Source of the DNA: Linderina pennispora
Lineage: Eukaryota; Kickxellomycota; Kickxellomycetes; Kickxellales; Kickxellaceae
Length of the DNA stretch: 64,000 nucleotides
Assembly: GCF_002104995.1 (NCBI RefSeq)
Contig: NW_024468251.1
Span: 868,001 to 932,000 of the forward strand
Reading direction: 5' to 3'
Shown here in pieces: positions 1 through 12,436 of this stretch. The notes under the pieces are model-generated. The model did no database searches, was not told the origin of the DNA, and saw only the letters and a list, made by a program, of their open reading frames with translations. The position numbers and the translations under genes are program-made. Every line of letters begins with the position of its first letter. The stretch's first letter is position 1.

Positions 1-761
1 ATGCGTTCCAGAATAAGTGTGTGGGTAGCCAAAGGCAAGGTGCAGCTATTCTACATCTTGCACACTATCGCGAACCCTGCCACTTGGACATACTCGGGCA
101 TGCCGCACCTGTCCACAAGTATGCTGTTGCACGCTAGAGACATTCTAGACGAAATTATGTCTCGGCCCAGATGGCTTAGGTTGGCACCAGACATGCCGAC
201 TCATAGCACCAGGAAGGTGTAGGCAAAAAAATAAATGGGACGGTGAGGAAAAGGTGAAGGGGAGGCAGCAGTTCCACAGAGAGTACGGGCACTGCTGAAG
301 TGCCCTACATGACTGCTCAGTGCCGAGTCCTCTCAGATATCTCCACCATCCACGCCAGCTGGGAGAGAGAATCGTCAGATCTCTGCCATGTCAAATTTAT
401 GGATCGTGTATTGGTACACTGGAAGAGACAAAGCTCAGAGTGGTGCAGTTTCGCTCACAAACGCTTCTGTGCAGAATTCTTTCGCGCTATGTCTAGCAAT
501 GACAAAAGCAGGGCAAGAATTTGAACCAAAGATGTGTTGCTCAGTAGACTTCCTGTGTTCCAAAGGAAACAGGAGCGCAAACTAGGCGCGAGCTGGAATA
601 TATAGGCTAGCAGCCTACGTCATCACCTAATCAGAGTGGTAATCCTGCACACCCACAAAGCGCTTTCGCTAGAAATCCGACTGTCACCAATGGTCGGTGG
701 CACGCATTTCTTTTATTTCTCTTCCAGCATACGGTACTTCCATTCCTCTTCTTGCGCCAAT
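1..761. other. Window edge and upstream region of ALG13
   Basis: No gene can be supported here. An open frame of 73 codons starts exactly at the left edge (1-222, plus) and could be the tail of a gene lying outside the window, but it has no motif I recognise. A TATATA element at 599-604 lies about 160 bases before the ALG13 start and may be its core promoter. Confidence 0.4.
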
Positions 762-1262
762 ATGACATCAGTATATGTGACGGTCGGATCAACGGGATTC
801 GACGAGCTGGTGCGAGCCGTGAGCACCAAGGCGTTCCTGCTTGCGCTGTCGCAGCGCGGATTCACGCAGCTAACCGTCCAGTACGGGTCGTCCACAGATG
901 CATTCCGGCCGCCACCGAGCGCTAAAGACCAGCATGGAATCCGCATCGACTCGTTTGACTACACAGACCGGCCCCTGCAATACATTGAGCAGGCGGGGCT
1001 GGTGATCTGCCATGCCGGCACGGGCTCGATTCTGGAGACGCTGCACAGCCAGCGGCCAGCGATTGTGGTGGTTAACGGGAGGCTGATGGACAACCACCAG
1101 CGCGAGATTGCGGAGGAGCTAGCGGGCAGGGAGTTTGTGGTGTGTGCAGAGCCTGAGGAGCTGGTGCAGTGCATTGAGGAAGAAAAGTACAGGGAGCTGA
1201 AGACGTATCCGCGCGCAGACCCGCAGCCCATTGGCGAGATTCTGGACGAGGAGATGCTGTGA
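762..1262 (+). CDS. ALG13: UDP-GlcNAc transferase catalytic subunit ALG13
   Basis: This 166-residue protein is the catalytic partner of membrane-bound ALG14. The complex adds the second GlcNAc to dolichol-PP-GlcNAc on the cytosolic face of the ER during N-glycan precursor assembly. The sequence shows the GT28-type C-terminal fold: an N-terminal strand VYVTVGSTGFDELV, the UDP-binding loop CHAGTGSILETL near residue 85, then a conserved segment around N-x-R-L-M-D-N-H-Q-x-E-x-A-x-x-L. The ATG at 762 was chosen because the protein begins directly with the conserved first strand; 42 further open codons upstream have no homology character. Length is normal for fungal Alg13 and there is no transmembrane segment, as expected. 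It is intronless and intact. Confidence 0.92.
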   Translation: MTSVYVTVGSTGFDELVRAVSTKAFLLALSQRGFTQLTVQYGSSTDAFRPPPSAKDQHGIRIDSFDYTDRPLQYIEQAGLVICHAGTGSILETLHSQRPAIVVVNGRLMDNHQREIAEELAGREFVVCAEPEELVQCIEEEKYRELKTYPRADPQPIGEILDEEML

Positions 1263-1459
1263 GTGGCAGCCGGGAGGGGCGTTCATCTGCGGGGAATGTG
1301 AGGGGAACCGGGCACCTTGGCTTGGTCTTTTTTTCGCTGATACTAGCTATCTGGGTCACATTGATTGTAGCCGCACGCTTTCAGCTCCACATTGAATTTT
1401 TATTTGCATTCCTTATAGTTTCAGCACCAGCGCATCGTTTTTATAGAAGAAATTAGCAA

Positions 1460-2227
1460 ATGGGCCAGCTGAGCATTGTGGAGACCAGCAGCGATCCGGA
1501 ATGGAAGAAAGCATTCAACAGGCATTTGGCGCTGGAGCTGGAGAGCCCGCAGAAATTCGCAACGTGTGTGCTATCGACGGTTGACGGCAACGGGCACCCG
1601 GCGGCCCGGCTAGTGACGCCGCGCGGCTTCGTAGGCGAAGACTTTCTGCGGCTATCACCGCAGGATGGCGGGCAGTGGACGTCGGACGTGATGACGTTCT
1701 GCACGCACTCAAAGAGCATCAAGGTGCAAGAGCTGGTGGGGGTGAGCGACGTGCAGCTCCTGTACTGGTTCCCGCACGCGCAGGTGCAGGTGCGGTGCTC
1801 GGGGCAAGCGCACATGCTGTTCCACCCAGACAACCCGCACTACTCGACGCTGTCGCTGGATATCCGGCAGCGGATCTGGCGGCGCGACGAGCGGGAGGCG
1901 GGACTGGATAATAGCGAGGTGGAGCTGGATACAGAGTATATCCGCGAGCAGGCGTTTTTGAATCACTCGCCGGTGATCCAGGCGTGGTATTCGTGGCCGC
2001 CGCCGGGGCGCGTGCGGTCGGGCGATGCGTCGCTGTATCCGCAGGAGATCCCCGGGATCAAGGACGAGGAGATGCGCGAAAAGTACGGCAATGAGGCGCG
2101 CAGGAACTACGTGCTGGTGTTTGTTGACGTCACGAAGGTGGATATAGTGGATCTCAAGGATAACACGCGGAAGCTGTACAAGCGGCGTGGCGACACGACG
2201 TGGACGGTCACCAATATCAACCCATGA
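1460..2227 (+). CDS. PNPOx-like FMN-binding protein (Alr4036 family)
   Basis: This 255-residue protein resembles the pyridoxamine 5'-phosphate oxidase Alr4036-type FMN-binding family. Visible features are a split-barrel N-terminal part (FATCVLSTVDGNGHPAARLV, then a T-P-R-G-F strand), the central K-S-I-K-V-Q-E-L segment, a barrel strand V-Q-L-L-Y-W-F-P-H-A, and a C-terminal strand ending in the R-R-G-D-T-T-W-T-V-T-N-I-N-P tail. Members bind FMN, but few have a proven substrate, so a role in vitamin B6 oxidation is inference only. The gene is intact and intronless, lies 197 bases after ALG13 on the same strand, and converges on the regulator at 2333 with only 105 bases between stop codons. Confidence 0.85.
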   Translation: MGQLSIVETSSDPEWKKAFNRHLALELESPQKFATCVLSTVDGNGHPAARLVTPRGFVGEDFLRLSPQDGGQWTSDVMTFCTHSKSIKVQELVGVSDVQLLYWFPHAQVQVRCSGQAHMLFHPDNPHYSTLSLDIRQRIWRRDEREAGLDNSEVELDTEYIREQAFLNHSPVIQAWYSWPPPGRVRSGDASLYPQEIPGIKDEEMREKYGNEARRNYVLVFVDVTKVDIVDLKDNTRKLYKRRGDTTWTVTNINP

Positions 2228-2332
2228 AGCCAAGGCTTTTTGCTAGGAGGGAGTTTTTAAGCGTTTATTACGAAGCATAGGGAGGCTTGCGAGAAATAGA
2301 AGGTGTATGAACAAATTGTGAGGGGTGTGGGG

Positions 2333-5246
2333 CTAGTCGATGCGCAGCTCGAGCAGCAGGCGCTCGAGCATCTGCATGGACGTGGTCCACTCGTCGGGCC
2401 AGTCCAGCATGTTGCGCAAAAGACTGACGTAATCGTGGTCAGCCCAGTACTCCTGGCAGGTGGCCAGTAGCTTCAGAAGCATCTCCAGACGCTCCTTGGA
2501 GCTCTCGACGCGCTTCACTAATTTGGCCTCGATGTCATCGTCGCCGTCCACCAGCATAGTGTGCTCGTCGCGCATCGGGTTGCTGTGGTGGCTCTCGCTG
2601 GACACACTCTTGTGCAGCGGTTCGTCTGTGTGCGAGCCGTTCATCATGTTCAGGTGGGTGGTTGAGCTGCCGCGGCTCGGCAGCGGCGTCGTGTGCTTGC
2701 TGGCGGCAGCCTGGGCGGCAGCCAGAGCGGCAGCGCCCATGGTGGTCATGACCGGAGTGTGGGGGCCGGGGGCGGGCGATGCAGGGGGATCGGCGGGAGC
2801 GAGGGCGGCGGGGATTCCCCAGGAGTCCTGGGCAGGGGTGGGGGTGGCGACGACGCTGGGGGGCTGGCTGAAGGGCTGGACGAAGGCGGGCGTCAGGTGC
2901 TCGGTGTTCGGTGGCGGTCGACGTGACTCGGCGCGGGTGCGGGCCAGGGCAATCTTCTGCCAGTGGTACTGGCAGACATGGACCTTGGCAGCCAGGTACA
3001 GCAGGAAGGGCATGTGGGGAGCGCACAGCTCCCACTCGGGCTCGGGAGCCGCGCCATCGGCATAGTTCCCGAGGCCGACGCGCGGGCGGTGGCGAGCTCA
3101 GCAGCACGGGCAGCAGCGCGGGCTCGGATGGTGTCAGCCGAGCGCACGACCTTCTTCCAGGCCTGCGTGGCAGTGCTCTCAAGCCACAGCAGGGGCGTGC
3201 AGGCCGACGAGAGCGCAGTCAGGCGCAGGCGCAGCTTCTCGTACGAGTACAGGGCCAGACACTGGTGGATGATCACCAGGCCGTGGAACTGCAGCTCGCG
3301 GTGGAACAGCGTCACATCGCGAGTGCTGTGGGAATTCGCGTCGACCGGCGCACCCATACCGCTGGCAGCATTCAGCTGCTGGCGCCACTGCGTGATCTCT
3401 GCGTCAATTACTAAAAAGTTCTTGACGAACTCGGACAGCGCATCGACCCACGCCGGGTCCTCCCACAGCTCGCGCTCGGGCCGCTCGGCGTAGCCGTTGC
3501 GGAAGAGCTGCTCGGCAGCACGGCACTGGTGGGCCACATGGCCCATGATCAGCGATAGCGGGATTGCGGACTGGAACCACAGGATCACGTCGTGGTCCAT
3601 GTACCGCGGGAAGCCCACGTCCAGGGGCGCGGGGGCATTTGGCGGCGGCGTTGCTTCGCGCATTACCCGCGGGAAGCCGACGCGGTATGTTGATTCGTTG
3701 ATCACAGGACAGATCCCCGGATCGCCAGAGACCAGCGAGAAATAGCGGTCGGCATAGAACAGCGACCACCAGACGCGGCGGCAGTTCTCGGCTACGATCA
3801 ACGACCGCGCGCGGCGCTGCGATGCACGGACTTCGATGTGGCTCAGCTCGAGCTTGTACGCCAACCTAGCACACAGGGGAAAGAGGTGTTAGCAGACGTG
3901 TGGTCCGGTATGCATGGCGAGGCCCCGCGTGGATGCCATTGGAGAGAGCATGTCCGAGAGGAAGCATGGCGCCTTTGTTTTCTCGGGGCATTTCAGACGG
4001 GTGGGCCCAGCAAATGGCGGAGCAGGCAAGTCACGCCTGTGCGGACCAGCATCTGAGCTGGGCTCTGGGTGGGTTGTGAGGATCGGCGCTGTGGGTTTTC
4101 TGCGGGTTCACGCGCGCAGGAGGGCAAGCGAGACAACGGGCAAAATATGAAAACTTACCTTACTGCTACCTCCCGTCTATCGGCGGCCTGCTTGGTCCGG
4201 CCCATGCCGAACTCGAACATGGACAGGATAATCCAGGTCTGGATCAGGTAGGTGTTTGGGTCCTCCCGCGTGGCCACCTCGGCCAGCGACGTGGCAATAG
4301 CAGCCAGGTCCTGGCCAGCAGCATACAGCTGGCCAGATAGCACCACCGACGGCTGCTTGGAGTAGCGCTTCGACAGGGCGCGGATGGCCAGGATCAGGTA
4401 GTTTGGCACGGTGCCGTCATCGTAGGCCTCCTTGAACGACGGCCAGTGCACCACCGGGAACAGTGCGTTGAAGTAGTGGAAGAACTCGACTACGTTCGGG
4501 TCCATGTATGCCTGCGGTGCCTGCTGCGTCGTCCGCGGGATCACCAGCGGCGTGGCCTGTGCCATTGTCTGGTGCCCACCGCGCTCGCCCGCCGGTACCA
4601 GGAACGAGGGCGGCTGCACATGACGGGGCAATGGGCTCTCGCTGCCTGACGACCGATGCCCGGTACCCGCGTCGTCCTCCGATACCGCTGAATGTGGGCT
4701 GCCAGGGAACAACGCAGTCGCCAAGATACTGCCAAGCGGCGCCAGACTCTGCTGGCTGTGGTTCTGCGGGCGCCGCATCTGCTGCTTCTGTGGGATCTGG
4801 GGGATCTGGGGGCTCTGTGGGCTCTGCAGCTGCATCGGCGGCAGCATGCCCACTGCCGGAGCGCTGCGAGCCGGCGCGCTGGGCGGCGGCGGCGGTGGCG
4901 GCAGTGAGCCGTGGCCGGCGGGCTGCACGTGTGGCAGCGTCGGCAGCGTCTGAGCCGACGGGTTATGCACGGCGACTTTGGGCTGGCGCGGCAGAATCGG
5001 CAGCGGATTGGCATACGGGCGCTCGTACTCGCGGTGGGCGCGAGCCGGCCGCCCGCGTCGCCGCGACGGTACATACACGCAGTCGGTGCTGCTGCGCTGG
5101 CATGCCGTACACGCGGGCTTGCCGCCGTCGCATTTGACCTTCTTCTGCCGGCAGCTGGTGCAGGCCTGGCACTTGGCCTGCGCTTTGCCCTCCCGCGCTG
5201 CCCCGTTGCTGTCTGTCCGCGAGCTGCTGTCCGAAGCCGCGACCAT
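2333..5246 (-). CDS. Zn(II)2Cys6 fungal transcription factor (first of divergent pair)
   Basis: This is a nuclear regulator of about 870 residues. A binuclear zinc cluster near residues 26-56 has the six-cysteine pattern C-x2-C-x6-C-x6-C-x2-C-x6-C with R-Q-K-K-V-K-C-D in the first half, followed by a basic R-R-R-G-R-P linker. A Gln/Pro-rich stretch (S-P-Q-I-P-Q-I-P-Q) precedes the fungal-specific regulatory domain, which starts near V-V-E-F-F-H-Y-F-N-A-L-F-P-V-V-H-W and continues in exon 2 with N-C-R-R-V-W-W-S-L-F-Y-A-D-R. One intron, 4158-3866, has donor GTAAGT and acceptor CTAG and restores the frame exactly. The frame changes once near 3068, where one base appears to be missing (GGAACTATG for GGAAACTATG). 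The C terminus carries an L-x-x-Y-W motif also seen in the neighbour at 7309. Target genes cannot be inferred. Confidence 0.85.
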
Positions 5247-7308
5247 TTGTGCAAAAAGTCTTGTGGAATTGGGAGTAATAGTGGAATATACCGGGTGTTT
5301 ATCTGAGCGAATACAAAAATGACTCCTGTTGCTCCAAATCCCCTGTGCCTATCTCCTTGCCTCCCTCCCCAAAAATTTTATGCTGTCTTTTTTCTCCTGC
5401 CGCTCCCACTGGGCGGGAACCTCCCCACCTCTTGTGCGAAGCCCAGTTGCCTGTTTCGGCTTCCATCCTGCGGTCCAATCGTCCAGTCTCCTGTAAGCTG
5501 GCCCTTCATCTACCAAGCCCACGACTCCTCGCCCAGCCGAAGACGTAGCGACCGAAAAATAAAAAAAAAATATCCAAGCGCCATTTTCGCTCTGCCGCCT
5601 TGCAATTGATGGCGAAACCATGCCCAAAAGGAGAATTTCATCGAATACGCCTCCCCAGGCAGAAGAAGGCTTTTCTCGCCGTGCTGATGACCAACTAGTA
5701 GCTCGCAAATGTCTTTCTTGGACAGAACCCCTGCTGTAGTGCCTGGTGCGCATTTCTGAACCCATCACAATCCGCCCTGTGATGCTTGCGCAGTATCGCA
5801 TTGCTCCGCTTCTCCTTCCCTGTCCCTCGCCCGCCCGCGCACCAGCGCACATGCGCAAGAGCGAGGAACAGTGCGATGATCCCCATTTCCCGTGGGTTGA
5901 GCCGCAAATGGCCATGCACACCAGGAGCATCACCTTGAGGCACGAGATCATCTGTTGATGTGCAATCGCCCGCTGCCGTAGAAAAACTGCACTGGCCTAG
6001 CTGCGCTCAAGCCCACACCTCCACAGTCCCACGCAGCAGCTGGTCCAAAAAGAATCCCGCCTATTGCAGATCGGCTGCTGAGCCGAAATGAAGCTCAAAA
6101 AGCTGACTGCTGTCCCTGTGAGCAGACAAAACAAAATGCTGGCAAAAAGATGTGCAAAGGAAACTCCCCCATTCGCTTGTAAATGCTCGATCGTCCATCT
6201 CGGGATTTGTATGCAATGTCAATGTCCAGCAGCTACGCAGTGGCCCGGGTTACAAAACCACGCCCCGTACTTCCAGTTCCAGTGGTAAAGACGTTCAGCA
6301 GGAAGGGCGCCAGAAATTGCCCTTTAGCCAGAACTGCCCTCCCCTCCGGCCTACAGTGGAAGTCCCTACATGGCCCACATCGGGGTTGGGCGTCCCAAAA
6401 AGAGGAGCCTGCCTGCCCATTTGCAAAGCGTCCCAGCGCGCGAATTTTATCGGCCAATGGATCTGGCCTCTGAATAAACATGAGACTGCTAACAAGTCCT
6501 ATCGCCTGTGCACTTCCTCTTCGGCCTGAGTGGGGGTGGGATGGGCAGCGTGTGCGTGGTGTTGTTTCCCTTCTCGCTTCTGCCAGTGCACTGGCTTGCA
6601 TGCGATGACTTGCTTTCCGGTAAACCTATTTAGACCGGCGTTTATTCTCTTTTCCGCTGCCACCAGAGACTCCTGTTTCTTTTTATCCCTCTCCAATTCC
6701 TTGTATTTACCAGTCTCCGTCTGTTCTTCGCAGGTAAGGTCCCTCCTCCCACGCCTACGTAGCCCTCTCGCCAGCTCACTGCAGCCAGGGGTGATGCACC
6801 TCCCTTCCCTGTGAGCTTCATCGAGTAGAGATGTACTTTTTACGTGAATTATTAATAGAAATGACTTGCCTCCAGCCCGGCGCTTCCGCGGTGAAGGCTC
6901 CGTATCTCCAATGCCTGCTGAATCACATCAGACAGCATAAAAATCCATACCTTGCCCCGTCCTGCGGTCTGCGGAACTGCCAGCAATAAATCTCCGCTAT
7001 TTGAATGTCTTCCATTCTAGCCATTGTCCAGCCTTAATTTTGCAGCCTCACCCGCCCTACCACTCCTAAGCTGGAAAAATACATGGCTCCTATGCCTTGC
7101 CGATCAACACACCCGCCCAGAGCTTCCTTGTTCCGGTCTTATCGCACAGAGGCTCCCTTTTGCCGCGTGCCAGCCCCATCCCGGGAAGTTTCTCTATTTG
7201 CTCTGAATGCGTGTTTCTCACACTGGCAAGCAGCTAAATACTGCCGAGACTCTTCTCCTCTGTACTTTTCTCCCCTATTTGTAGTCTTATTTCCTAAAAA
7301 GCTGCTTA
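5247..7308. promoter_or_regulatory. Divergent promoter region between two Zn2Cys6 genes
   Basis: About 2.1 kb separates the starts of the two oppositely oriented regulators. It contains pyrimidine-rich tracts near 5340-5500 and 7240-7300, consistent with transcription start regions on each side. Open frames in it (the longest on minus, 5349-5951) have no recognisable motif and an odd composition, so I do not call a gene. No clear TATA box was found on either side. Confidence 0.5.
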
Positions 7309-10300
7309 ATGACTAGCGAGCACCTGCAACCACGATCAGCCGCATCAGTCATGGATGAAGACACAGGGATCGCAAACCCCACCCGCGGGCTCGACACGTC
7401 GCAGCCGCTCAGCCTGATGGATCTGGGCAGTATCGGCGGCGACCATGGCCAGCACTGCCGGGAACTTTCCGTTTCCGCTGACCGACCAGACATCGCTATT
7501 CAACTTCCACGCTCCACCCAACCTGGGCATCGACCCGCTATACTCGAATCTCGAGCAGGGCTTGCTGGGCAGCCTGCAGCAGGACGTCGGTGCGCGGGTG
7601 CCGGGTGTGGTCGACCAGCAGCCGCAGCAGCCACAGCAGCCACAGCAGCCACAGCAGATGGGCGCCGAGGACCTGGCCATGGACATTGCATTGCTGGACA
7701 CTGTGGCGCGCACAGACCCGCTGGCGTATGCGACTGCATCGTCGCTCGTGTATGGCCGTGGAGCGCCGCCAGGGCTGGGTGCGGCGACCGGCTTTCCGCC
7801 CGGGCTGCTGCCCGGAGAGGCACGCCAGCAACAGGCAATGCGGGCAGCACAGCCAACAGACATGAACGGGCAGCTGGCGGCGCGGGTGCGGGCGGCGCGG
7901 GCACGGATCCTGAACAACGTGCTGTACAACATGAGCCTAGGCGGGATCCAGCAACTAGACGGATACTATAACAGTGGGATCGGCTCACTGACCGGCGTTG
8001 ACGACGTCGCGTCAATGGCCAGTGGCTCAGGCATGAACCGGTTTCTGGCCGACGTCACAGACAACGCACTGAATGAAGCACGGCCGCTGGGCATGCAGTT
8101 CCCAGCGGTGCCCACGAGCCGCGGGCCGATGAGCGCCCACAGCCAGGACGCACACAACACGCCGACTGTGAGCTTTGCTCCGCCGCGCATCGACCAGGCC
8201 TGCAAGATGTGCCGCCGCCGCAAGGTGCGCTGCGACGGGCTGCGGCCAGCCTGCACGTTCTGCCAAACCAAGAAGTTCGAGTGCGTTTACGAGCCCGTAG
8301 CCCCTGGCGGCCGCAAGCGCGGGCGGCGGTCCAAGGCGTCGGACGCTGGGTCGGTGGCCTCCAGCAATGTCGATGCGCTGGGGCGGACCCGTGCCCGACC
8401 CCTATCGTCAATCCGGTCGACATCCGGCGAGGGCATGGCGCGTTCTATGCTCGGCTCGGTCAGCGATGCCGATGACGAGCACGCAGACCGGCGGTTCGGC
8501 AAATTGCAGCGCTTCAACAATCCGCCAATGGACCTAGGCGAGAGCCCCGACGGCTCCGACAATGACAGCGCCGACGGCCTGGCTGCCGACGACCCCAGCT
8601 CCGGCTACCTCGATGCGCTGTCGAATCGTCCAAATCGCCCTGCCCGACAACGTTGGCCCGGGCTTTAGCCTCGAAAGCATCCTTGAGAGCCGCGCTGATC
8701 TGGATCTGGCTGAGGGCGTGGCCGCCTGCGACGCTGGCGAGCCTGGCTGACGACGGGCGGGGCGCCGGCGAACCACCGGTGGACACAAGCGGCGATGCCA
8801 AGGGCTCAGAGAAGAAAACGGAAAAGGCGCCGCCGACGTCGTACGCTGAACAATGCATGAAGCTCTATTTCACGTACTTCCACCCGCAGCACCCAATCCT
8901 GCACCGGCATACGTTCGAACAGACTGTGCGCGACGGCAGCGTCAACAAGGTTCTGTGGCAGGCGGTGCAAGCCATTGCAGCACGATATGCCTCGGCGCCG
9001 GCGGGTGAGGGCCGGCCCAGCAAGAGCAGCAGCAATAACGGCAACAGCAACGATGTAGGCGAGGCGGCGCCAGCAGCAGCACCAAAGACACGCATAGCTC
9101 GCGCACCGCGGCCGTACGAGTACGGCAAGAAACACGCGGAGCTGGTGCATGCCATGCTGCCCAAGGCCACGCGGACGCCGACGATCGAGGTGATCCAGGC
9201 GCTTTATCTGATGAGTGAGCACCAGTTTCGGTACTGGCGACTGGCTAGAGGGCAGCACATACTGGGGCACAGCCGTGCGTATGTTCAACCAGCTGCACCT
9301 GCACCTGACCGACGAGGCGTTCCAGTTCCCAGCATACACGTCGCACCTGGGACTGCACGAGTCGGCGATCTCGCCTCTTACATGTAAGCAAAGTCCAGCC
9401 AACTACGCCAGCGAGATGCGTAAGCCGACGTTGAACAACGCAACATGGATCAAGCGCGAGATGGAGCGCCGCATGCGGTGGGCGCTGTTCGAGTCCGAGC
9501 GCATACACAGCCTGGCCAGCGGAAACCCGCCGCTGGTGACATTGGAAGGCTGGCTGGGTGCATATGCCGTGCAGCGATGCGCTCTGGGAGCTGCCCAACC
9601 CGCGCCGTGCAGCCGAGTACGAGCGCTTGATGTTGCACATGGGCCGCTACTATGTCGACACCGGCGGCAGTTTGCGCATCGACATGGCCACTGCCAGCGT
9701 CAGCGCCACGTCGAGCCGGGCTGCCAGCCTGCTGCACAGCGCCAACGAGTCGCTCGAGTCCGAGGACGGCGAGGACGGCAGCGACGGCACACGTACCAAA
9801 AAAGTCCACATCCGATCAAACCGCAGTGGATGCCGCAGCTGCGCAGTCGGCAGTCGAGCCGGCGCCCTCCAAGCCAGGCGCTGTCAACATTGCGTCGACC
9901 GAGACCAAGGTCACCCAGGGGACGGAGCCGCTGAGCACGTCGCAGGGATCGTCCAAGGCCAGCGGCTCGCCGATACGCGCGGTGGAAGGCAGGCGCAGGC
10001 GTGACACCGAACCGTGTGGCCAGTATGCTTGGTGAGCGTGCGCCGGTCGCAAGAACCGCATCCATCTGAACGCCCACACGTCGATCGTGATCGGCCAGAT
10101 GACGCGCGCACGCCTGGCGCTGTTCCGTCTGTTTTTCCCATGCCGGTGGCCCAGCCAGCTGATGGCCAGCAGCGGTGGCGTGGTGGGCGGCGCCCATGAA
10201 AAGCGAGCTTGATCTGGGCGGTGGCGGCGGAGCGCCCGGCCCGGTGGTGCTGACCTGGGAAGAGCGCTTCCGCCGCATGCGCATCACGATCGGCGACATC

Positions 10301-11795
10301 GAGAGCAAGCTGGTGCAGTGGCGCGTGTATCTAGAGTCCATGTTCCCGCTGCGCGAGCACGAGGAGGGCTCGGGCCGCACCGACGAGGAGAACCAGGCCA
10401 TCCACCGCGAGCGCATCGAGTACGCCAACTACCGCTTTCCTGCTGGCTGCGCTGCTGATCCAGAACCGCTCGACTGTGCTGCAGCTGCAGGCCTGTCTGA
10501 CGCGCCGCGAGCGCAAGATTCGCAATGCCACCCAGGAAGCGGGCATTGACGAGGCTGCCAAGCGCACCCTGGCCAACCATATCCTGCCCAACCAGCCCGA
10601 CGAGGCCGCCATGCTGTCGCTGCGCCAGTACGGCCAGGAGTGCTGGAAGGTGATTGTGCGCCAGGCCTGCGAGATCGAGGATCTGCTCGAGAGCCACTGG
10701 TGCGTGCGCCCGCACAGCAAGCCCGAGATGCGCATGCTGATCAAGCCCGACTGGCACGCCCCGAACGCGATCAAGGCCAAGATCAATGCCGAGACGAACC
10801 TGCGCATGTACCCGCTCGAGGAGGCCACCGGCCAGCGCGCTGTGGCCGCCGACGTCAAGGTCTTCTTCTCCCACCGCCTGCCGCCCTACCCGATGCTGGT
10901 GATCAACCACCCGCTGATTCGAGGCGGTGATCAAGTCCGCTGATGCGTCGCGCGAGCAGGCCGGCGCCGAGCTGACCCTGGCATCCAGCATGAACTCCAA
11001 CATCCACATCGAGACTAACGCCAACGCGCGCGACATGGGCAACCCAGCCGACCACCAGGATCGCAGGATGCGCCGCAAGGCGAGTGGCTCCGGCGCTGTC
11101 CGCCGCGGCTCCAGCGCTGCCAGCCGCCGCCAGGGCCGCATGGCCAGGACATACACGCGCGTCACCAGCCAGTCCATCTGCTACGCCGAATCAGGTCGAT
11201 GTCGATTTTGAGTCCACCGACGACAACATGGATCCTGACGAAGCCGCCATGGATCCCTTCCGCATGCAGCTGGCCAGCACTCCGTACTTTATCTTCCTGG
11301 CTGCCAAAACCATGATCATGTACCTGCACCACGCCAAGATGTCGGCCTTCATCCTGGCCCGCAAGAAGGCGAACCCGGCTGCTGCCTCTGTAGCCAGCAG
11401 CAGCGAGGCCGGCGAGCCGATCCCGCCGCGCCTCTACCACATCGACCGACGAGTTCACGCTGCAGCACGACCTGCAGGCCGAGGCCATGCTGCTGCCCGA
11501 GTTCATGGAGGATCTGTCGCCGCCGCCCGCCCTCAAGACCCTGGGCGAAATACGCCGCATGCAGGACCGTCTGGAGATTGTGCTGACTGCCCTGCGCCAG
11601 TCGCAAAAGTACTGGATGAGCGTCGACTACTTTGTGCTGTGCAGCCGCAAGCTGCGCAACATGTCGAACTACGGGCCGTGGGCCAACGAGGACCCGGTGT
11701 CAACCGACATCTCCGCCGAGCTCGCCAACGAGCCGTGGCCTGTCCACGAGGGCCTGTCGGAGGATTTTTCGTCAAATGTTGTTTTCAGCACCTAG
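7309..11795 (+). CDS. Zn(II)2Cys6 fungal transcription factor, frame broken many times
   Basis: This is a very long nuclear regulator, roughly 1,490 codons when its pieces are followed. The zinc cluster (C-K-M-C-R-R-R-K-V-R-C-D, then P-A-C-T-F-C and F-E-C) is internal, encoded near 8188-8290, and is followed by a basic G-R-K-R-G-R-R-S-K tail. A QQP repeat precedes it. The regulatory domain starts near 8845 (L-Y-F-T-Y-F-H-P-Q-H-P-I-L-H-R) and includes an R-R-M-R-W-A-L-F-E-S-E-R stretch. A C-terminal L-x-x-S-Q-K-Y-W motif lies near 11600. Conserved segments run through all three frames with about eleven single-base gains (for example near 7440, 8620, 8740, 9250, 9560, 9800, 10190, 10440, 10925, 11190 and 11450). 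The 10020-10050 stretch also has an in-frame stop that I cannot resolve. Start ATG 7309 or 7351. Probably a functional gene with sequencing errors; a recent pseudogene is the alternative. Confidence 0.75.
7616..7657 (+). repeat. QQP-coding 9-base repeat
   Basis: Four tandem CAGCAGCCN units plus a final CAGCAG encode a Q-Q-P tract in the N-terminal part of the regulator. Such Gln/Pro tracts are common in activation domains; unit number is likely to vary between strains. Confidence 0.85.
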
Positions 11796-12436
11796 TTTTT
11801 ATGTGCGATTGATGAATGTAGAATGGGCCTGCCACAAAGCCTGGACAAACCCTCCCCACCCTGCCATTTGCCAGGGCTGCCTGTTTTTGCGGCCTCGGTG
11901 GCGATCATGCGCCAATATGCAGCCTATGCCGCCATGGCCATTAGCTGGCCATACCCTCTTTGGTCATGGGGTATCAGTCTTGTGTGTGCATATTTGCGTG
12001 TGTGCATCGTGGCAAGCAGGTGAGGTTGTTCCTGCTGTGACCCCTGTGTAGCGCATCTGGTGCAGCTACCAATCCTCTTCAGCAGCCCTTGGAGCCGAAA
12101 TAAATAGCTGGGCAACCGGGAATAGGCTTTGCCAAGTGTTCAAGATACTCGGCTTTTCTCCTCTTGCCAACCCCTTCCAGCAGACTCACAAGTATCCTGT
12201 TTCCCACAAACCTAAAGCGCTGTTTTTGTTTTGCCCTAGTGTCACCTCCCCCAAATTTCTCTCCCAGCCTTAAATACCGGTTGACGGACACCCCCCGCCG
12301 CTCTCCACCCCTCTACTCATATCCTGCTTTTGCCCCTCCGCTCTGTATTTTTTCTTTGCCCGCTCCTTATATTTTCTCTCTCTCTCAATTATATCTTATC
12401 CCGCTTTTATATTCTATCCACATTTTTCTTTCCGAA
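11796..12436. other. Intergenic region with pyrimidine-rich leader
   Basis: No gene seen. From about 12240 to 12430 the plus strand is strongly C/T-rich (runs of CTCTCT and CCCCTC), directly ahead of the small gene at 12437. This looks like its promoter and 5' leader. Confidence 0.45.

Noticed and set aside
5349-5951. 200-codon minus-strand frame between the divergent regulators
   Set aside because: No motif, Trp/Arg/Gly-rich unnatural composition, and no codon bias like its neighbours.
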